Origin: Streptomyces dioscori
GTDB taxonomy: Bacteria; Actinomycetota; Actinomycetes; Streptomycetales; Streptomycetaceae
Direction of reading: 5' to 3'
Length of the DNA: 64,000 nucleotides
NCBI RefSeq assembly: GCF_003024195.1
Contig: NZ_KZ679040.1
Span: 538,221 to 602,220 of the forward strand
The notes under the pieces are model-generated. The model worked only from the letters and a program-made list of their open reading frames with translations. It was not told where the DNA came from and did no database searches. Positions 1 to 10,400 of the stretch are shown here, piece after piece. A program made the translations under genes and the position numbers. The stretch's first letter is position 1. Each line of letters opens with the position of its first letter.

Positions 1-53
1 TTGGGGGCTGCGCCCCCTGAAAGGCGAAAGACTGCGCCGTTCCCCGCGCCCCT
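1..53 (-). repeat. Dispersed GC-rich intergenic element (copy 1)
   Basis: Read on the minus strand, this is a copy of the element whose core is GGGGCGCGGGGAACTGCGC (here with an ACGGCGC ending), followed by a GGGGGCGCAGCCCCC hairpin module. Almost the same 52-bp arrangement recurs in direct orientation at 13414-13466. It is intergenic and has no coding potential. Confidence 0.7.
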
Positions 54-144
54 AAGAAAAGGGGGCCCTGAACGAGTCACGGCAGCCGGGCTGGTTGTCT
101 CCCCCGTCGGCTGGGTCGTGCTGCCGTGACTCCCCCTCCGCCCC

Positions 145-199
145 CACACGGAAGCGGCGCCCCCGAAGGCCTTCGGCCTGGGGGCGCCGCTTCCGTGTG
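145..199. terminator. Strong terminator hairpin after pepN
   Basis: A perfect 20-bp inverted repeat (left arm 145-164, right arm 180-199) lies directly after the stop of the minus-strand pepN. The arms are GC-rich and there is no T-run, as is usual for terminators in high-GC actinobacteria. Confidence 0.75.
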
Positions 200-202
200 C
201 GG

Positions 203-2797
203 CTACTCGCCGGTCGGGGTCGCCGCCGAGGCCGCCGTGTCCGCCGCCTGGGCCTTCAGGGCGCGTTCGACGCCCGAGCGGGACTCCGAGATCAGGCGGC
301 GCAGGGCCGCGCTCGGCTCTGCCGAGGCCAGCCACTCGTCCGTCTTCGCCAGGGTGTCCGCGGAGATCTGGACGGACGGGTAGAGGCCGACCGCGATCTG
401 CTGGGCCATCTCGTGCGAACGCGAGTCCCAGACGCCCTTGACCGCCTCGAAGTACTTGTCCGTGTACGGGGCGAGCAGTTCACGCTGGCCGAACTGCACG
501 AAGCCGCCGATCACGGCCTCCTGCAGGGCGTTCGGCAGTTTGTCGGACTCGACGACCGACGCCCAGGCCTCCGCCTTGGCCTCGTCGGTCGGACGGGCGG
601 CGCGGGCGGACGCCGCGTGCCGCTCACCGGCGGCCGTCTTGTCCCGCTCGTACTCGCTGGTGATCTCGGCGTCGTCGAAGCGGCCGACCGACGCGAGGCG
701 CTGGACGAACGACCAGCGCAGCTCGGTGTCGACGGCCAGGCCCTCGATGCTCTCCCGGCCGTCCAGCAGGCCCTCCAGGAGGTCGAGCTGTTCCGGCGTG
801 CGGGCCGTCGAGGCGAACGCGCGTGCCCAGGCCAGCTGGTGGTCGCCGCCGGCCGCGGAGGACCGCAGGTGGGCCAGCGTGGCGTCCGTCCAGCGGGTCA
901 GCAGGGCCTCGCGGGCGTTCGGGTCGGCGTACAGCTCGACGGCCGTCAGCACCTGGCGGTGCAGCGACTGGACGACGCCGATGTCCGACTCCTTGCCGAT
1001 GCCGGAGAGCACCAGCGAGAGGTAGTCGCGGGTGGCCAGTTCGGCGTCGCGGGTCATGTCCCAGGCCGAGGCCCAGCACAGGGCGCGGGGCAGGGACGCC
1101 TCGAAGTCGCCGAGGTGCTCGGTGACGAACGCGAGGGACTGCTCGTCGAGACGGACCTTCGCGTACGACAGGTCGTCGTCGTTGAGGAGGATCACGGCGG
1201 CGCGGGGCTTGCCCACCAGCTGGGGCACGTCGGTCAGTTCGCCGTCGACGTCCAGCTCGATGCGCTCACCGCGCACCAGCTTGCCGCTGTCGTCGTCCAG
1301 GTCGTACAGGCCGACCGCGATGCGGTGCGGGCGCAGCGTCGGCTCGCCCTTCGCGCCGGCGGGCAGCGCGGGGGCCTCCTGGCGGATCGCGAAGGAGGTG
1401 ATGATCCCGTGTCCGTCGGTCTCGATCTGCGGGCGCAGGATGTTGATGCCGGCCGTCTGCAGCCACTTCTGCGACCAGGTGCCCAGGTCGCGCCCGCTGG
1501 TCTCCTCCAGCGCGCCGAGCAGGTCGGACAGCTGCGTGTTCCCGTACGCGTGCGCCTTGAAGTAGGCCTGCACGCCCCGGAAGAACTCGTCCTGGCCGAC
1601 GTACGCCACGAGCTGCTTGAGGACGCTGGCGCCCTTGGCGTACGTGATGCCGTCGAAGTTGACGAGCACGTCGTCGAGGTCGTTGATCTGCGCCATGATC
1701 GGGTGTGTGGAGGGCAGCTGGTCCTGCCGGTACGCCCACGTCTTCATGGAGTTGGCGAACGTGGTCCACGAGTGCGGCCAGCGGGAGTCCGGCGCGTACG
1801 CCTGGCAGGCGATCGAGGTGTAGGTGGCGAAGGACTCATTCAGCCACAGGTCGTTCCACCACTCCATGGTCACGAGGTCGCCGAACCACATGTGGGCCAG
1901 CTCGTGCAGGATGGTCTCGGCCCGCACCTCGTACGCGGCGTCCGTCACCTTCGACCGGAACACGTACTGGTCGCGGATGGTCACCGCGCCCGCGTTCTCC
2001 ATCGCGCCCGCGTTGAACTCCGGTACGAAGAGCTGGTCGTACTTCTTGAACGGGTACGCGTAGTCGAACTTCTCCTGGAACCACTCGAAGCCCTGCCGCG
2101 TGACCTCGAAGATCGCGTCCGAGTCGAGGAACTGGGCGAGCGAGGGCCGGCAGTAGATGCCCAGCGGCACACTCTGCCCGTCCTTCTCGTACACGCTGTG
2201 CACCGAGTGGTACGGGCCCAGGATCAGCGCCGTGATGTACGTCGAGATGCGCGGCGTCGGCTCGAACTCCCAGACGTCGTCCTTCGGCTCCGGCGTCGGC
2301 GAGTTGGAGATGACGGTCCAGCCCGACGGCGCCTTCACGGTGAACTGGAAGGTGGCCTTCAGGTCCGGCTGCTCGAAGCTCGCGAAGACCCGGCGGGCGT
2401 CCGGCACCTCGAACTGGGTGTAGAGGTAGGCCTGCTGGTCGACCGGGTCGACGAACCGGTGCAGCCCCTCACCGGTGTTCGTGTACGCGCAGTCGGCCAC
2501 GACCCGCAGGACGTTGCGGCCCTCCAGGATGCCCGCCAGCGCGATCCGCGAGTCCTTGAAGACCTCGGCCGGATCGAGGGAGTCACCGTTGAGGACGACC
2601 TCCTGGACGGCCGGGGCCACCAGATCGATGAAGGACCCGACGCCGGTCTCGGCCGCGTCGAAGCGCACCGTGGTCACGGACCGGTAGGTGCCGCCCTCCA
2701 CCGCGCCGGAGAGATCCAGATCGATCTCGTACGAGTCAACGGTGAGCAGCTTCGCCCGCTGCTGTGCCTCTTCGCGGGTCAGGTTTGTGCCAGGCAC
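203..2797 (-). CDS. pepN: Aminopeptidase N (M1 zinc metallopeptidase), copy 1
   Basis: A cytosolic M1-family aminopeptidase of 864 residues that removes N-terminal residues from peptides. The exopeptidase motif GAMENAG is followed by the zinc site HELAHMWFGDLVTM (HExxH near residue 297) and the third ligand Glu in NESFA 18 residues on. The C-terminal half is the ERAP1-like helical domain. I chose the GTG at 2797 (VPGTNL) because GAGGAG lies about 8 nt upstream; the open frame continues to an ATG at 2911 with no ribosome site. A paralogue with the same N-terminal pattern (VPGENLSRDEAR) is at 20394-22994. The gene is transcribed away from the DUF1203 gene. Confidence 0.93.
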   Translation of the reverse strand: MPGTNLTREEAQQRAKLLTVDSYEIDLDLSGAVEGGTYRSVTTVRFDAAETGVGSFIDLVAPAVQEVVLNGDSLDPAEVFKDSRIALAGILEGRNVLRVVADCAYTNTGEGLHRFVDPVDQQAYLYTQFEVPDARRVFASFEQPDLKATFQFTVKAPSGWTVISNSPTPEPKDDVWEFEPTPRISTYITALILGPYHSVHSVYEKDGQSVPLGIYCRPSLAQFLDSDAIFEVTRQGFEWFQEKFDYAYPFKKYDQLFVPEFNAGAMENAGAVTIRDQYVFRSKVTDAAYEVRAETILHELAHMWFGDLVTMEWWNDLWLNESFATYTSIACQAYAPDSRWPHSWTTFANSMKTWAYRQDQLPSTHPIMAQINDLDDVLVNFDGITYAKGASVLKQLVAYVGQDEFFRGVQAYFKAHAYGNTQLSDLLGALEETSGRDLGTWSQKWLQTAGINILRPQIETDGHGIITSFAIRQEAPALPAGAKGEPTLRPHRIAVGLYDLDDDSGKLVRGERIELDVDGELTDVPQLVGKPRAAVILLNDDDLSYAKVRLDEQSLAFVTEHLGDFEASLPRALCWASAWDMTRDAELATRDYLSLVLSGIGKESDIGVVQSLHRQVLTAVELYADPNAREALLTRWTDATLAHLRSSAAGGDHQLAWARAFASTARTPEQLDLLEGLLDGRESIEGLAVDTELRWSFVQRLASVGRFDDAEITSEYERDKTAAGERHAASARAARPTDEAKAEAWASVVESDKLPNALQEAVIGGFVQFGQRELLAPYTDKYFEAVKGVWDSRSHEMAQQIAVGLYPSVQISADTLAKTDEWLASAEPSAALRRLISESRSGVERALKAQAADTAASAATPTGE

Positions 2798-2909
2798 GCG
2801 GTCATCTCCTCGTGATGGGTCAGTTGCGTCATCCTTCCACGGCGGCTGCGGGAGTGCGATGTCCGTTTCCCGCCGGTGTGCGCGGGGGACGCGGGGCCAC
2901 CCTGGAGCC

Positions 2910-3425
2910 ATGACCAGCCATCACGCACGTCCCATCGAACCCCAGGCGTTGAAGGAACTCCGCGCGACGGACGACGCCGGGCTTCCGTGCGTTCCCGTCA
3001 CCGACCCGGACGGCGGGGCTCCGCTCCGTTGCTGTCTGCGGCGCGGCGAACCGGGGGAGCGCATCGCCCTCGTCTCGTACGCGCCCCTGCGCCGCTGGGC
3101 CGCGCGGACGGGCGCGCGACCCGGCGCGTACGACGAACAGGGCCCCGTCTTCGTCCACGCCCAGGAGTGCCAGGGGCCTGACCTCGACAGGTCCGGGTAT
3201 CCCTTCGCCGGGCCGGGCGTCCTGCGCACCCTGCGCCGCTACTCCGCCCAGGGCCACATCCTCGGCGGCCGGCTCCTGGAGATCCCGGAACCGGCCGGCC
3301 GGGACTCGCCCGACGCCGCCCTCGACGCGGCACTCACGGAGGCCTTCGCCGACAGCGAGGTGGCCCTCGTCCACGTCAGGGCCGTCGAGTACGGCTGTTT
3401 TCTCTACGAGGTGCGCCGCCCCTGA
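2910..3425 (+). CDS. DUF1203 family protein
   Basis: A 171-residue cytosolic protein that matches the DUF1203 pattern: an N-terminal PxxLKELRATDDAG segment, a central RIALVSYAPL strand, VFVHAQEC, and a C-terminal VHVRAVEYGCFLYEV. No catalytic function is established for the family. The ATG at 2910 is the only sensible start; it has GGAG only 3-4 nt upstream and a -10-like CACCCT exactly 6 nt upstream, so the message may be leaderless. It is divergent from pepN and followed by a lipoprotein gene on the same strand. Confidence 0.8.
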   Translation: MTSHHARPIEPQALKELRATDDAGLPCVPVTDPDGGAPLRCCLRRGEPGERIALVSYAPLRRWAARTGARPGAYDEQGPVFVHAQECQGPDLDRSGYPFAGPGVLRTLRRYSAQGHILGGRLLEIPEPAGRDSPDAALDAALTEAFADSEVALVHVRAVEYGCFLYEVRRP

Positions 3426-3523
3426 CACCGGATGTGTGCAAGGAGGAGTGGCACGTAAAGGACTGGGAACCCGGTTCGAGTCAAGTGGCCCGACTTTGAC
3501 CCGAGTTGAGGGGGAACGTTCTC

Positions 3524-4390
3524 ATGGCAGGAAAGCACGTCCTAGGAATCGCGACCGTACTGGTGCTCACCGCAGGACTGTCCGCCTGCTCCAGCGGGGA
3601 CGACGGTGCGGACGGGAAAAAGGACGGGGCGAAGGGGGCGTCCTCCACCAAGGGCGCGTCCGAGTCCCAGGTGGTACGGGCGGCCCACCAGAAGACGACC
3701 GCGGCGGACTCGGCGAAAATGAGCCTCGTCTCCGAGGCGGCCGCCGCCGGCGAGACGGTGACCGTCCGCGGCACCGGTGTGATGGACCTCGAAGAGGGCG
3801 CCAGCACCATGACGATGACGTCCAAGGGGCAGAAGATCGAGCAGCGCGTCCTCGACGGCGTCGTCTACCAGAAGGCCCCGGCCGAGCAGCGCGCCCAGCT
3901 CCAGCTGCCCAAGGGCAAGACCTGGATGAAGATAGACCCGGCCAAACTGGGCGGCGCGGGCGGGCAGGTCAACGACCCGGCGGAATCCTTCGCGTACACC
4001 GAAGGCGTGAACGACGCCGACGTCACCAAGGTCGGCACGGAGACGATCGACGGGACCCGCACCACGCACTACCGCGTCAAGATCGCGGTGAAGGACCTCG
4101 CCAAGGGCGACCGGGCGAAGGCCGACCAGCTGGAGAAGCAGCTCGGCACGTCGACGCTGCCGCTGGAGATGTGGGTCGACGACGAGGGCCGGCTGCGGCA
4201 GCAGACCATCGAGCTCACGTTGCGCCCCCAGGCGGGTGGTGGGCAGAAGGACCAGACGGTCAAGAGCACCACGACGCTCAAGTTCACGGACTTCGGCACG
4301 GAGGCGGACGTGGAGGCGCCGCCGGCGGCGGACACGGTGGACGTCACGAAGAAACTCGCAGACGCCTCCAAGGCCGAGGCCACGGCCTAA
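3524..4390 (+). CDS. Secreted lipoprotein, LppX/LprAFG-like
   Basis: A 288-residue exported protein. Residues 1-22 are a signal peptide ending in the lipobox LSAC, so the mature protein should be anchored through a diacylated Cys and exposed outside the membrane. An Asp/Lys/Ser-rich linker follows, then a domain with repeated beta-strand segments (VTVRGTGVMDL, TTHYRVKIAV, PLEMWVDDEGRLRQ) resembling actinobacterial LppX/LprG-type lipid-binding lipoproteins. The family call rests on pattern only. The ATG at 3524 follows GAGGGGG by about 11 nt; an in-frame TTG at 3506 has no ribosome site. Confidence 0.8.
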   Translation: MAGKHVLGIATVLVLTAGLSACSSGDDGADGKKDGAKGASSTKGASESQVVRAAHQKTTAADSAKMSLVSEAAAAGETVTVRGTGVMDLEEGASTMTMTSKGQKIEQRVLDGVVYQKAPAEQRAQLQLPKGKTWMKIDPAKLGGAGGQVNDPAESFAYTEGVNDADVTKVGTETIDGTRTTHYRVKIAVKDLAKGDRAKADQLEKQLGTSTLPLEMWVDDEGRLRQQTIELTLRPQAGGGQKDQTVKSTTTLKFTDFGTEADVEAPPAADTVDVTKKLADASKAEATA

Positions 4391-4620
4391 AAGCCTGCGC
4401 AGTTCCCCGCGCCCCCAAAAAAGCGGGCCTGCGCCCCGGGCTCGTCGGCTGTCCGCGACCCGGTGGGGGCCGTTCGCGCAGTTCCCCGCGCCCCTCAAGG
4501 GGCGCGGGGAACTGCGCGGCTCACCCCCACCGTCCCGCACCCGGCACTCCGCCCAGGACTGGGCCTTTCAGGGGCGCGGGGAACTGCGCGATCAGCCCCC
4601 ACCGGGCCGCAGCCGGACAC
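4391..4620. repeat. Cluster of dispersed GC-rich elements with a perfect inverted pair
   Basis: This convergent gap between the lipoprotein and asd holds four copies of the GGGGCGCGGGGAACTGCGC core. Two face each other at 4476-4517 as a perfect 20-bp inverted repeat with a 2-nt loop. Companion modules of the form CAGCCCCCACCGG-CCGCAG follow the direct copies. The inverted pair could terminate transcription from both sides. Confidence 0.75.
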
Positions 4621-4638
4621 TCCGCCCCACGCCGGCGG

Positions 4639-5697
<1,059 letters not shown>

Positions 5698-5852
5698 TTA
5701 CGCCTGCTCATTGTCCGGCCGGGACATGGCCGAGTTTCCATCATGTGTCTCACCCGGGCCCATGTGTCCAATCCTTTGCCCGCGCACTGAGACGGTGTGA
5801 CATACGCCTCCGTCCCCTGGAGCAGGCCCGCCGAAGTCGGGCGGCGCCGGCC

Positions 5853-5877
5853 GAACGTTTCTTACGCCTCGCGCGTC
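5853..5877 (+). promoter_or_regulatory. Predicted ECF-type promoter of the sigma factor gene
   Basis: GAAC at 5853-5856 and CGTC at 5874-5877 are separated by 17 nt, the -35/-10 arrangement typical of ECF sigma factor promoters. It lies 32 nt before the sigma gene start, which suggests autoregulation. Confidence 0.45.
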
Positions 5878-5908
5878 CTAGAGGAAACGCGGTGAGGGGA
5901 GGGGTGCT

Positions 5909-6463
5909 GTGCTGCGCAGAAAAACCCGCCGTGTCCAGGGGGCCGAGGAGTCGGCCGGGGGAGCCTTCGACGACCCCCTGGACGCGGCACAGGAGCGTCG
6001 GGTGCGTGCCGTGCTCGCGCTCGGCGGGGTGCCGCAGACGGACCTGCCGGACGGGGTGCAGCAGGTCCGGCTGCGGCTCCTGGAGCGGGCGGCGAGCGGG
6101 GCCGAGGCGCCGCGTGACGTGTCGGCGTGGGCGGCGGTCGTCGCCTCGAACCTGGCCATGGACTGGCACCGGGCCAGGCGCCGGCAGGAGCGGATCGGTG
6201 AACGGCTGGCCTCGCTGCGGCCCGCCGAGCACACCGGGGGCGATTCCGGTGAGGAGACGAAGGTGCTGTCGCTGGCCGTGGCCCAGGGCCTGGACGAGCT
6301 GCCGGACGCCCAGCGGCAGATCCTCGTGCTGCGCTTCTACGCCGACCTGCCCGTCCGGGGGATCGCCGAGGAGCTCGGCATCCCGGAGGGCACGGTCAAG
6401 AGCAGGCTGCACTCGGCGGTCCGCGCGCTGCGCACCCGCCTGCACGAGGACGAGGTGGTGTGA
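5909..6463 (+). CDS. ECF-type RNA polymerase sigma factor
   Basis: A 184-residue sigma-70 family protein. Region 2 spans roughly residues 30-95 (DVSAWAAVVASNLAMDWHRARRR); region 4 is near the C-terminus (LDELPDAQRQILVLRFYADLPVRGIAEELGIPEGTVKSR, a typical sigma4 helix-turn-helix segment). The GTG at 5909 follows a GGGGAGGGG ribosome site. The next gene begins 2 nt after its stop and encodes a one-pass membrane protein likely to act as its anti-sigma factor or sensor. An ECF-type promoter motif lies just upstream. Confidence 0.88.
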   Translation: MLRRKTRRVQGAEESAGGAFDDPLDAAQERRVRAVLALGGVPQTDLPDGVQQVRLRLLERAASGAEAPRDVSAWAAVVASNLAMDWHRARRRQERIGERLASLRPAEHTGGDSGEETKVLSLAVAQGLDELPDAQRQILVLRFYADLPVRGIAEELGIPEGTVKSRLHSAVRALRTRLHEDEVV

Positions 6464-6464
6464 C

Positions 6465-7349
6465 ATGCCCGAGTACGGAGGAGCCGAGTACGAAGAAGTC
6501 GCGTACGACGGGATCGACGCGCTGCTCGCCGCGATCACGGACGAACCCGTGCCCGACGGAGCTCGGGAGGACGCGCGGTTCATGGCGGAGCACCGGTCGG
6601 CGGTCGCGGACGTGGCCCTGCTGAGGGAACAGCTGAGGATCATGGGCGACACGCTGGCCGACGGGACACCGGCCGCGGGGCCACCGGACGCGGAGGCGAC
6701 GGACCTCGGGCGGCCGGGGGAGGGCCGGAAGACGAGGCCGTCCCGGGCGTCCGCGCCGCTGAGGCCGCCGGGAGCGCCGAAGAAGGAGACCGGGCCCCGG
6801 CAGCCGCGCCGCTACCGGCGCTACGCGGGAGCGGCCGTGGGCGCCCTCGTGATCGCGGCGGGCACGGCCCTGCTCGGCGGACTGGTGTGGCTCGGCGTGC
6901 AGGGAGGCAGCAGCGACACGGGCGCCCAGAACGACTCGTCGGCCGCGAAGAGCGAGAGCAGCGAGGACGGCGGGGGCAGCGGGGACGACACGTCGTCGTA
7001 CCCGCCCGAGATGCGTCTCGCGTGCTCCAGGATCCTCGCCGAGGGGACCGTACGGAGCATCACGTCCACGGGTGACGGGAACGTACGCGTCGTGCTGGAG
7101 GTGAAGCGCTGGTACCGGCCCGAGCAGCCGGCGGCGGACCGGCCGACGGTCACCGTCACGCTGCCCGAGGAGGCGCGGGAGGACCTGAGGGCCGGCACGT
7201 ACACCCTGGTGCGGGTGCCGCTGTATCCGCGGGACCGGCTGGACTACGAGACCGGTCCGGGGGTCGCCGACGCCCGCAAGGAGATCGTCGAGGCCCTGCC
7301 GGGGGCGCGCGGCATGGAGTGCGCGGGACCGGAGGCCGGCCGGGGCTGA
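6465..7349 (+). CDS. Single-pass membrane protein, probable anti-sigma factor
   Basis: A 294-residue protein. The acidic cytoplasmic N-terminus (about 1-125) includes a Pro-rich linker; one membrane helix (AAVGALVIAAGTALLGGLVW) lies near residue 130; a Ser/Gly/Asp-rich stretch and an extracytoplasmic domain with two Cys (LACSRIL near residue 186, and MECAGP at the end) follow. The ATG at 6465 is 2 nt after the sigma stop, so the two genes are almost certainly one transcript. There is no clear zinc-binding HxxxCxxC anti-sigma motif, so the anti-sigma role comes from position and topology only. Confidence 0.75.
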   Translation: MPEYGGAEYEEVAYDGIDALLAAITDEPVPDGAREDARFMAEHRSAVADVALLREQLRIMGDTLADGTPAAGPPDAEATDLGRPGEGRKTRPSRASAPLRPPGAPKKETGPRQPRRYRRYAGAAVGALVIAAGTALLGGLVWLGVQGGSSDTGAQNDSSAAKSESSEDGGGSGDDTSSYPPEMRLACSRILAEGTVRSITSTGDGNVRVVLEVKRWYRPEQPAADRPTVTVTLPEEAREDLRAGTYTLVRVPLYPRDRLDYETGPGVADARKEIVEALPGARGMECAGPEAGRG

Positions 7350-7370
7350 GCGGACCGGCGAGGGGGAACG

Positions 7371-7411
7371 CGAAGGGCGGGCGCCCGGTCGAACCGGACG
7401 CCCGCCCTTCG
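7371..7411. terminator. Bidirectional terminator hairpin
   Basis: Inverted repeat with outer arms CGAAGGGCGGGCG and CGCCCGCCCTTCG, between the convergent anti-sigma-like gene (plus) and the subtilase gene (minus). Confidence 0.8.
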
Positions 7412-7430
7412 TGTCAGTGCCGGCCGGAGG

Positions 7431-10400
7431 CTACGGCGTGACCTTCTCGATCAGGACGCTGCCCGTACCGGCCGCGGTGCCCCGCGCGTTCACGAGCTGC
7501 ACCCGCCCGAAGAACGTACGGCCGGCCGGCGGTGCCGCGTTTGCGACGACCTGCGCGGTGACCGACGTCGAAGCGCCGGTGGCGAGCTTCACGGGCGTCG
7601 CGGCGACCTCCACCTGTCCGAGCGAGGGCGCGAAGTACACGTCCAGGTAGTCGTACGCGGTGGTGCCCGCCGGGACCGAGTAGCCGGCGACCAGCACGGT
7701 GTACGTACCGGCGGCGGGCGACGGCACGGAGACGGCCTCCTCCGAGTCGCCGTCCGCGGACGAACCGACCTCGTTGCCCTGCGCGTCGTAGACGGACAGG
7801 TCGAGGTCGGCGGCGGCGTCGGAGACGTTGCCGATGCTCACGTCGAGCGACTCGGCGCCCGCGGGCACGTCCACCGTGACGGTGTCCGTGGCGCCCTGGG
7901 CGATGGTCGGCCGCGTGCTCTTGGAGGAGCCGAGCGGACCGCCCTTGAGGGAACCGTCGACCGCGGCGAGCTTGTTCGTCACCTTCCACGAGGCCGGGGT
8001 CGGCGTACCGACCTTGGCGTCGGGGACGGTCACGACGGCCGGGTCGAACTCGGCGCCCAGCACCTCGACGTTCAGCTTGTACGGGTTGTCGAGCAGCGGC
8101 GACGTACGGCGCGACTCGACCTCGATCTCCCAGACGCCCGGCTGCGGGTCGCTGTAGGACCGCAGGTCGGGGCGGCAGCCGTTGCCGTCGAGGTAGTTGT
8201 TGTAGCAGTACGGCGTCGACGTGTTGTCGACCGGGACGCCGTACGGGTGGATGGCGATGAACCGGGTCTGGCTCCCGGTCTTCAGCCCGCCGATCGCGAC
8301 CTCAAGGTTCTTGGCGCCCTCGGGGACGGTCACGAAGTACGACGTGGTGGAGTTGCGCTGGACCGTGCCGGACGCCGAGTAGGCGTACTTCTGCGCGGCG
8401 GCCAGCGGGGCGGAGACGACCACCGTGGTGAGGACCTGCTTGTCGACGCCCTCGGTGCGCGGGTCGTCGACCTCCAGGATCGCGCTGCTGAGCCCGGCGC
8501 TCGTGGGCTTGGCCTCGACCTTCACCGTCACCGGCTTGAACAGCGGGAGCAGGACCTTGGCACCGCCGACGATCCGGAACGTGCCGCCCTGGTTGTTCTT
8601 CAGGTGCAGCTCGTGCTTGACGGCACGGTTCGCGCCGGTCGTACGGGTCACGGTGACGTCGTACGTCTTCTTCTGGCCGGCCTTGAGGCCGCCCTCACGG
8701 TCGTAGAGGCCGGTGCCGAAGCCCGGGGTCTTCAGCGCGAAGTCGATCGCGGTGTCGACCGGGGCCTTGACCAGGTAGTCGTGGGCGGTGGCGCCGTCCC
8801 GGATCGAGTCCCAGGCGTCCTCGATGTCGATGAGGCCCGCGCCCTCCGCGTACGCCTGCGTGCCGCTGATGTGGTCGGCGGTCGAGGTCAGCGCGGTGCG
8901 CAGCTTGGCCGGCGTCAGGTCGATGTGCTTCTGCTTCGCGGCGCTCAGCAGCAGCGCGGACGCGCCCGCGGCCTGCGGGGACGCCATCGAGGTGCCCTGC
9001 AGCATCGAGTAGCCGGGCGGCAGGGAGTAGCCCGCCTCGGCGACCGGGCCGCCGGGGAACCAGGTCTGCGTGGTGTTGATGGCCGCGCCGGGCGCGGTCA
9101 GCGTCGGCGTGAAGCCGCCGTCCTCACGCGGGCCGCGCGAGGAGAAGGGCAGCATCGCGTACTTCTTCGACACCTGCGAGCCGTAGTTGGACGCCCAGGT
9201 CTCCTTGGAGATGGACGCGCCGACGGAGATGACCTTGTCGGCCAGGCCGGGGTCGCCGATCGTGTTGGCGCCGGGGCCCGAGTTGCCGGCCGAGATGACC
9301 AGCTGGACGCCGTAGGTGTCGATGAGGCGGGTGTAGAGCTCGGCGCGCGCGTTGTTGCCGTCGTTCAGCGCGGGCAGACCGCCGATCGACATGTTCACGA
9401 TGTCGACGCCGCGGTCGGCGACGAGGTCGATCATGCCCTCGGTGAGCGCGACGTTCGTGCAGCCGCCGCTCCAGGTGCAGGCGCGCGAGGAGACGAGCTT
9501 GGCGCCGGGCGCCGCGCCGTTCATCTTGCCGCCGAACAGCTTGTTGGCGGCGGTGATGCCGGCGACGTGCGTGCCGTGCTCGGACTCGATGATGCCGATG
9601 TTGACGAAGTCGGACTTCTTGCCGACCCAGTCACCGCCCAGCGGGTCCATCGGGACGTCCTTGCGGATCTCCACGACGAACGGCACGCGCTCGGCGATCT
9701 CGGTGGCCGGGTCGTCGGTACCGAAGTAGCCGATCTGGTAGCCGTCCTTGTACGGCTTCATCGGCGCGTCGTCCGTGAAGTCGTTGTTGTCGTTCAGGTC
9801 GACGCGGACCGTCCCCGCTGCGGCGTCGTAGAGCACGCCCCAGCTGTCGGTCGTGTCGCCGTCGCGGTTCAGGTCGCCGTTCGCGTCGCCGCCGGTGGAC
9901 GCGGACTCACGGAAGCGGCTGACCGCGTAGTCGCCGGCCGGGGCCTTCCAGCTCTCGCCGTCGAAGGTGAAGGCCGGGCCCGAGCGGGCGTTGACCATCG
10001 CGCGCCAGGTCGCGTCGCCGTCGACCAGCGGGTCGGTCGCCGTCACCCAGTCGACGATCTTGCGCTCGCCGGTCGTCGTCTTCTGCAGCGCGGGGTGCGC
10101 CACGTCGACACCGGAGTCGAGGATGCCGATGGTGACACCGCGGCCGTCCGCCTTCGGGTTCTTCTTCACGAAGTCGACGGCACCCGTCTCGAAGGACGGG
10201 TTGTACGGGTTCACGGCGGGGGTGTTCTTGCCCGGCGCCGGGTACGCGGCTGCCGTGGCGCTTTTCTTGGCGCCCTTGGCCGTGTCGGCGGACGGGGTCG
10301 GGTCGTCCAGCACGATCTCCTGGCGCAGGTCGATGCCGTGCACGGAGGAGAGCTTGGAGGCCGCCGCGATGGCCGCCTCGGCCCTGGCGGTCGGGACGGT

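Noticed and set aside
95..2815. A 906-codon open frame on the plus strand opposite pepN copy 1
   Set aside because: Arg/Gly-rich composition and no motifs; it mirrors the codon pattern of the real minus-strand gene, as expected at very high GC.
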